Source of the DNA: Saprospiraceae bacterium
GTDB taxonomy: Bacteria; Bacteroidota; Bacteroidia; Chitinophagales; Saprospiraceae
Assembly: GCA_020850025.1 (NCBI GenBank)
Contig: JADZFI010000208.1
Location: 1-6,842, forward strand
Direction: 5' to 3'
Length of the DNA: 6,842 nucleotides
Part shown: positions 5,704 through 6,842 of the stretch, piece after piece
Layout: the number at the start of each line of letters is the position of its first letter
Position numbering within the stretch: position 1 is the first letter of the stretch
Notes under the pieces: model-generated
Seen by the model: the letters and a program-made list of their open reading frames with translations, nothing else
Told to the model about the DNA's origin: nothing
Databases searched by the model: none
Made by a program: the position numbers and the translations under genes

Positions 5704-6315
5704 ATGTCTCCAAAAGCTGCTGATATACAACGCATACTGGACGAACTATACCCTGAAGTGCCTATCCCGCTTCAGCACAAGGATGCGTACACGCTTCTGG
5801 TTGCGGTGGTGCTTTCAGCACAATGCACAGATGAACGGGTGAATCAAATCACCCCCTTGCTCTTTGCCCGGGCAGATAATCCTGCTGATATGGCCAGGCT
5901 GGATGTAGAAGAAATTCGGGAAATCATCAAACCCTGCGGCCTGGCGCCAGCCAAGTCGAAAGGCATCAGCGGATTGTCCAAAATCATCATGGAAAAACAC
6001 GGTGGTAAGGTCCCGGAGAGCTTCGAAGACCTTGAAGCCTTGCCGGGGGTGGGCCACAAAACCGCTTCCGTGGTGATGTCGCAAGCTTTTGGACATCCGG
6101 CATTCCCCGTGGATACCCACATTCACCGCCTGGCTGCCCGTTGGGGCCTGAGTTCAGGAAAAAGCGTGGAACAAACCGAAAAAGACCTCAAAGCAGCCTT
6201 CCCGGAATCCTCCTGGAACAAACTTCACCTCCAAATCATCTTCTTCGGCCGACAATACTGCCCGGCTCGCAATCATAAGCCGGAACAATGCCCCATTTGC
6301 TCTAAATATGGCTGA
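5704..6315 (+). CDS. nth: endonuclease III-like DNA glycosylase/AP lyase with altered Fe-S tail
   Basis: Nth removes oxidised pyrimidines from DNA and cuts the abasic site in base-excision repair. The 203 residues contain LSAQCTD (37-43), the helix-hairpin-helix LPGVGHKTA (113-121) with the catalytic Lys119, and VDTHIHRLA (136-144) with the catalytic Asp137. The length is close to the E. coli enzyme (211). The C-terminal [4Fe-4S] loop is unusual: Cys186, Cys196 and Cys199 are present, but the first gap is nine residues instead of six, and the protein ends SKYG four residues after the third Cys, so the fourth ligand (normally X5 further on) is missing. The cluster is therefore doubtful or has another ligand. 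It starts two bases after the purH stop and so should be translated from the purH transcript. A heptad repeat array begins at the base after its TGA. Confidence 0.95.
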   Translation: MSPKAADIQRILDELYPEVPIPLQHKDAYTLLVAVVLSAQCTDERVNQITPLLFARADNPADMARLDVEEIREIIKPCGLAPAKSKGISGLSKIIMEKHGGKVPESFEDLEALPGVGHKTASVVMSQAFGHPAFPVDTHIHRLAARWGLSSGKSVEQTEKDLKAAFPESSWNKLHLQIIFFGRQYCPARNHKPEQCPICSKYG

Positions 6316-6371
6316 CGACATGCGACTTACTACATGCGATTTACGACAAGGGACTTACGACATAGGGCTTA
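6316..6371 (+). repeat. left heptad array: eight 7-bp units with a 14-bp super-period
   Basis: Starting at the base after the nth stop, eight 7-base units run without insertion or deletion. The core is CGAYWTR. Odd units are of the type CGACATG (endings ATG, ATG, AAG, ATA) and even units of the type CGACTTA (all four ending TTA), so the true repeat is 14 bp. Substitutions affect mostly the first three bases of later units. The opposite orientation of the same unit occurs at 6443-6477. I see no open reading frame using it and no copies elsewhere in the window. Confidence 0.88.
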
Positions 6372-6372
6372 T

Positions 6373-6406
6373 AATTGTTGTAGCCCAGCTGCCTGGACTA
6401 ACAATT
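6373..6406. other. hairpin in the spacer between the heptad arrays
   Basis: AATTGTT (6373-6379) is the reverse complement of AACAATT (6400-6406). Inside, CCAG (6385-6388) pairs with CTGG (6393-6396) around the loop ctgc. Between the two paired blocks lie five to six unpaired bases on the left and three on the right; TAG can pair with CTA in an alternative fold. There is no T-tract in the typical place. With the arrays it could form one long branched structure that ends transcription from both sides. Confidence 0.5.
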
Positions 6407-6442
6407 CTAGGTGGCGCACCATGTACGTTCGGAGTCTCATCA

Positions 6443-6477
6443 TAGGTCGTAAATCGCAAGTCGTAAATCGCAAGTCC
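6443..6477 (-). repeat. right heptad array, inverted: five 7-bp units
   Basis: Read on the minus strand from 6477, five units run in register: GGACTTG, then CGATTTA and CGACTTG alternating, ending with CGACCTA. They share the core of the left array and its two-unit alternation. Aligned against units 1-5 or 3-7 of the left array, 27 of 35 positions agree, but only 21 of 35 in the neighbouring even registers, which supports the 14-bp super-period. The array ends one base before the stop codon of the convergent gene. Confidence 0.87.
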
Positions 6478-6478
6478 G

Positions 6479-6842
6479 CTACCTTCCTTTTTCCGCAGCT
6501 TCAAGTAGCTCCCTAATGATTTCAAGGTCGGTTTTAATCGGGAGGTTTTCAGGTTTATGAATGGCCGATTCAATGGAATTGCGGACCTCCTGAAATTGGC
6601 CTTTGCTAAGAGCCAGCTCAAATTCAAACAAATGCTCGCGTTTGAAATGCTGTAACGCTATAGTGTGTGGATCTTTTGGTTTCAGTTTCAGGTAAACAAA
6701 ACAAAGGATAAGTGCAGTGAAAAAGCCCCCCAATCCGGAGAGGAGCAACATTTTGAACCCAAAACCACCTTTTTGGATACGGAGGTTCTCGTATTCATGC
6801 TGCAATTGCTGGTTCTCCTCCCGCAGTGATTTTTGCTCGTCA
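6479..6842 (-). CDS. coiled-coil single-span membrane protein, partial (N-terminus beyond right edge)
   Basis: The frame is open from the right edge to TAG at 6481-6479, giving 120 visible codons. A TTG at 6805 could serve as start, but the codons before it continue a heptad-like polar helix (REENQQLQHEYENLR), so the real start is probably outside the window. Order of parts: coiled coil (visible residues 1-22), Gly-rich turn (QKGGFGF), one membrane helix (about 31-50, from MLLLSGLGG), then a hydrophilic C-terminal tail of about 70 residues. The tail has likely helices (FKREHLFEFELALSKGQF and TDLEIIRELLEAAEKGR). I do not recognise the family. With an N-terminal coiled coil and one span it could be a scaffold or assembly factor; this is a guess. 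It converges on nth across the heptad arrays. Confidence 0.75.
   Translation of the reverse strand, partial: DEQKSLREENQQLQHEYENLRIQKGGFGFKMLLLSGLGGFFTALILCFVYLKLKPKDPHTIALQHFKREHLFEFELALSKGQFQEVRNSIESAIHKPENLPIKTDLEIIRELLEAAEKGR

Noticed and set aside
4799..5713. Minus-strand frame of 304 codons within purH
   Set aside because: It is wholly antisense to a clearly conserved enzyme; long antisense frames are common in moderate-GC coding DNA.
6373..6406. Integron attC-like site
   Set aside because: The arms do not fit the GTTRRRY/RYYYAAC core pattern and no integrase or cassette is seen.
6316..6477. CRISPR array
   Set aside because: Units are 7 bp, contiguous and without spacers; no cas genes are present.

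Overview
The window looks like chromosomal DNA from a member of the Bacteroidota, probably near the Saprospiria. This is inferred from four things. No gene start is preceded by a Shine-Dalgarno sequence. Several upstream regions carry sequences close to the Bacteroidota promoter pattern (TTTG, about 19 bases, TAnnTTTG). The sodium:solute symporter has the long periplasmic insertion I associate with this phylum. The PurH and Nth sequences also fit. GC content of the genes is moderate, by eye near 50%. No phage, plasmid, transposase, CRISPR, tRNA or rRNA was found.

Layout: (1) 1-612, minus strand, the first 204 codons of an alpha/beta hydrolase that runs off the left edge. (2) Divergent from it, 711-1280, an unrecognised 189-residue protein with one C-terminal membrane anchor, followed after 36 bases by 1317-3011, a sodium:solute symporter. 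(3) 3012-3469, a 458-base stretch without a conventional gene. It holds a stem-loop, a possible 23- or 48-codon membrane peptide, a strong intrinsic terminator and a promoter element. (4) 3470-4117, a PAP2-like membrane protein. Then 63 bases of a C-rich 9-bp tandem repeat lead directly to purH (4184-5701, GTG start), and nth (5704-6315) follows after two bases. (5) 6316-6477, the whole space between nth and the convergent last gene, made of two inverted arrays of 7-bp repeats around a central hairpin. (6) 6479-6842, minus strand, the C-terminal part of a coiled-coil membrane protein that runs off the right edge.

Functionally, purH and nth form a tight pair that supplies the last two steps to IMP and base-excision repair. 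This looks like shared transcription rather than shared pathway. The symporter and the tail-anchored protein upstream may also be co-transcribed. The substrates of the symporter and hydrolase cannot be read from the sequence.

The most unusual parts are the non-coding ones. They are the inverted heptad arrays with a 14-bp super-period abutting both stop codons, the 9-bp repeat that keeps the PAP2-like gene and purH in one open frame, and the small-peptide/stem-loop/terminator region at 3171-3424. I found no clear multi-gene undescribed system; the heptad arrays are the best candidate for something new.
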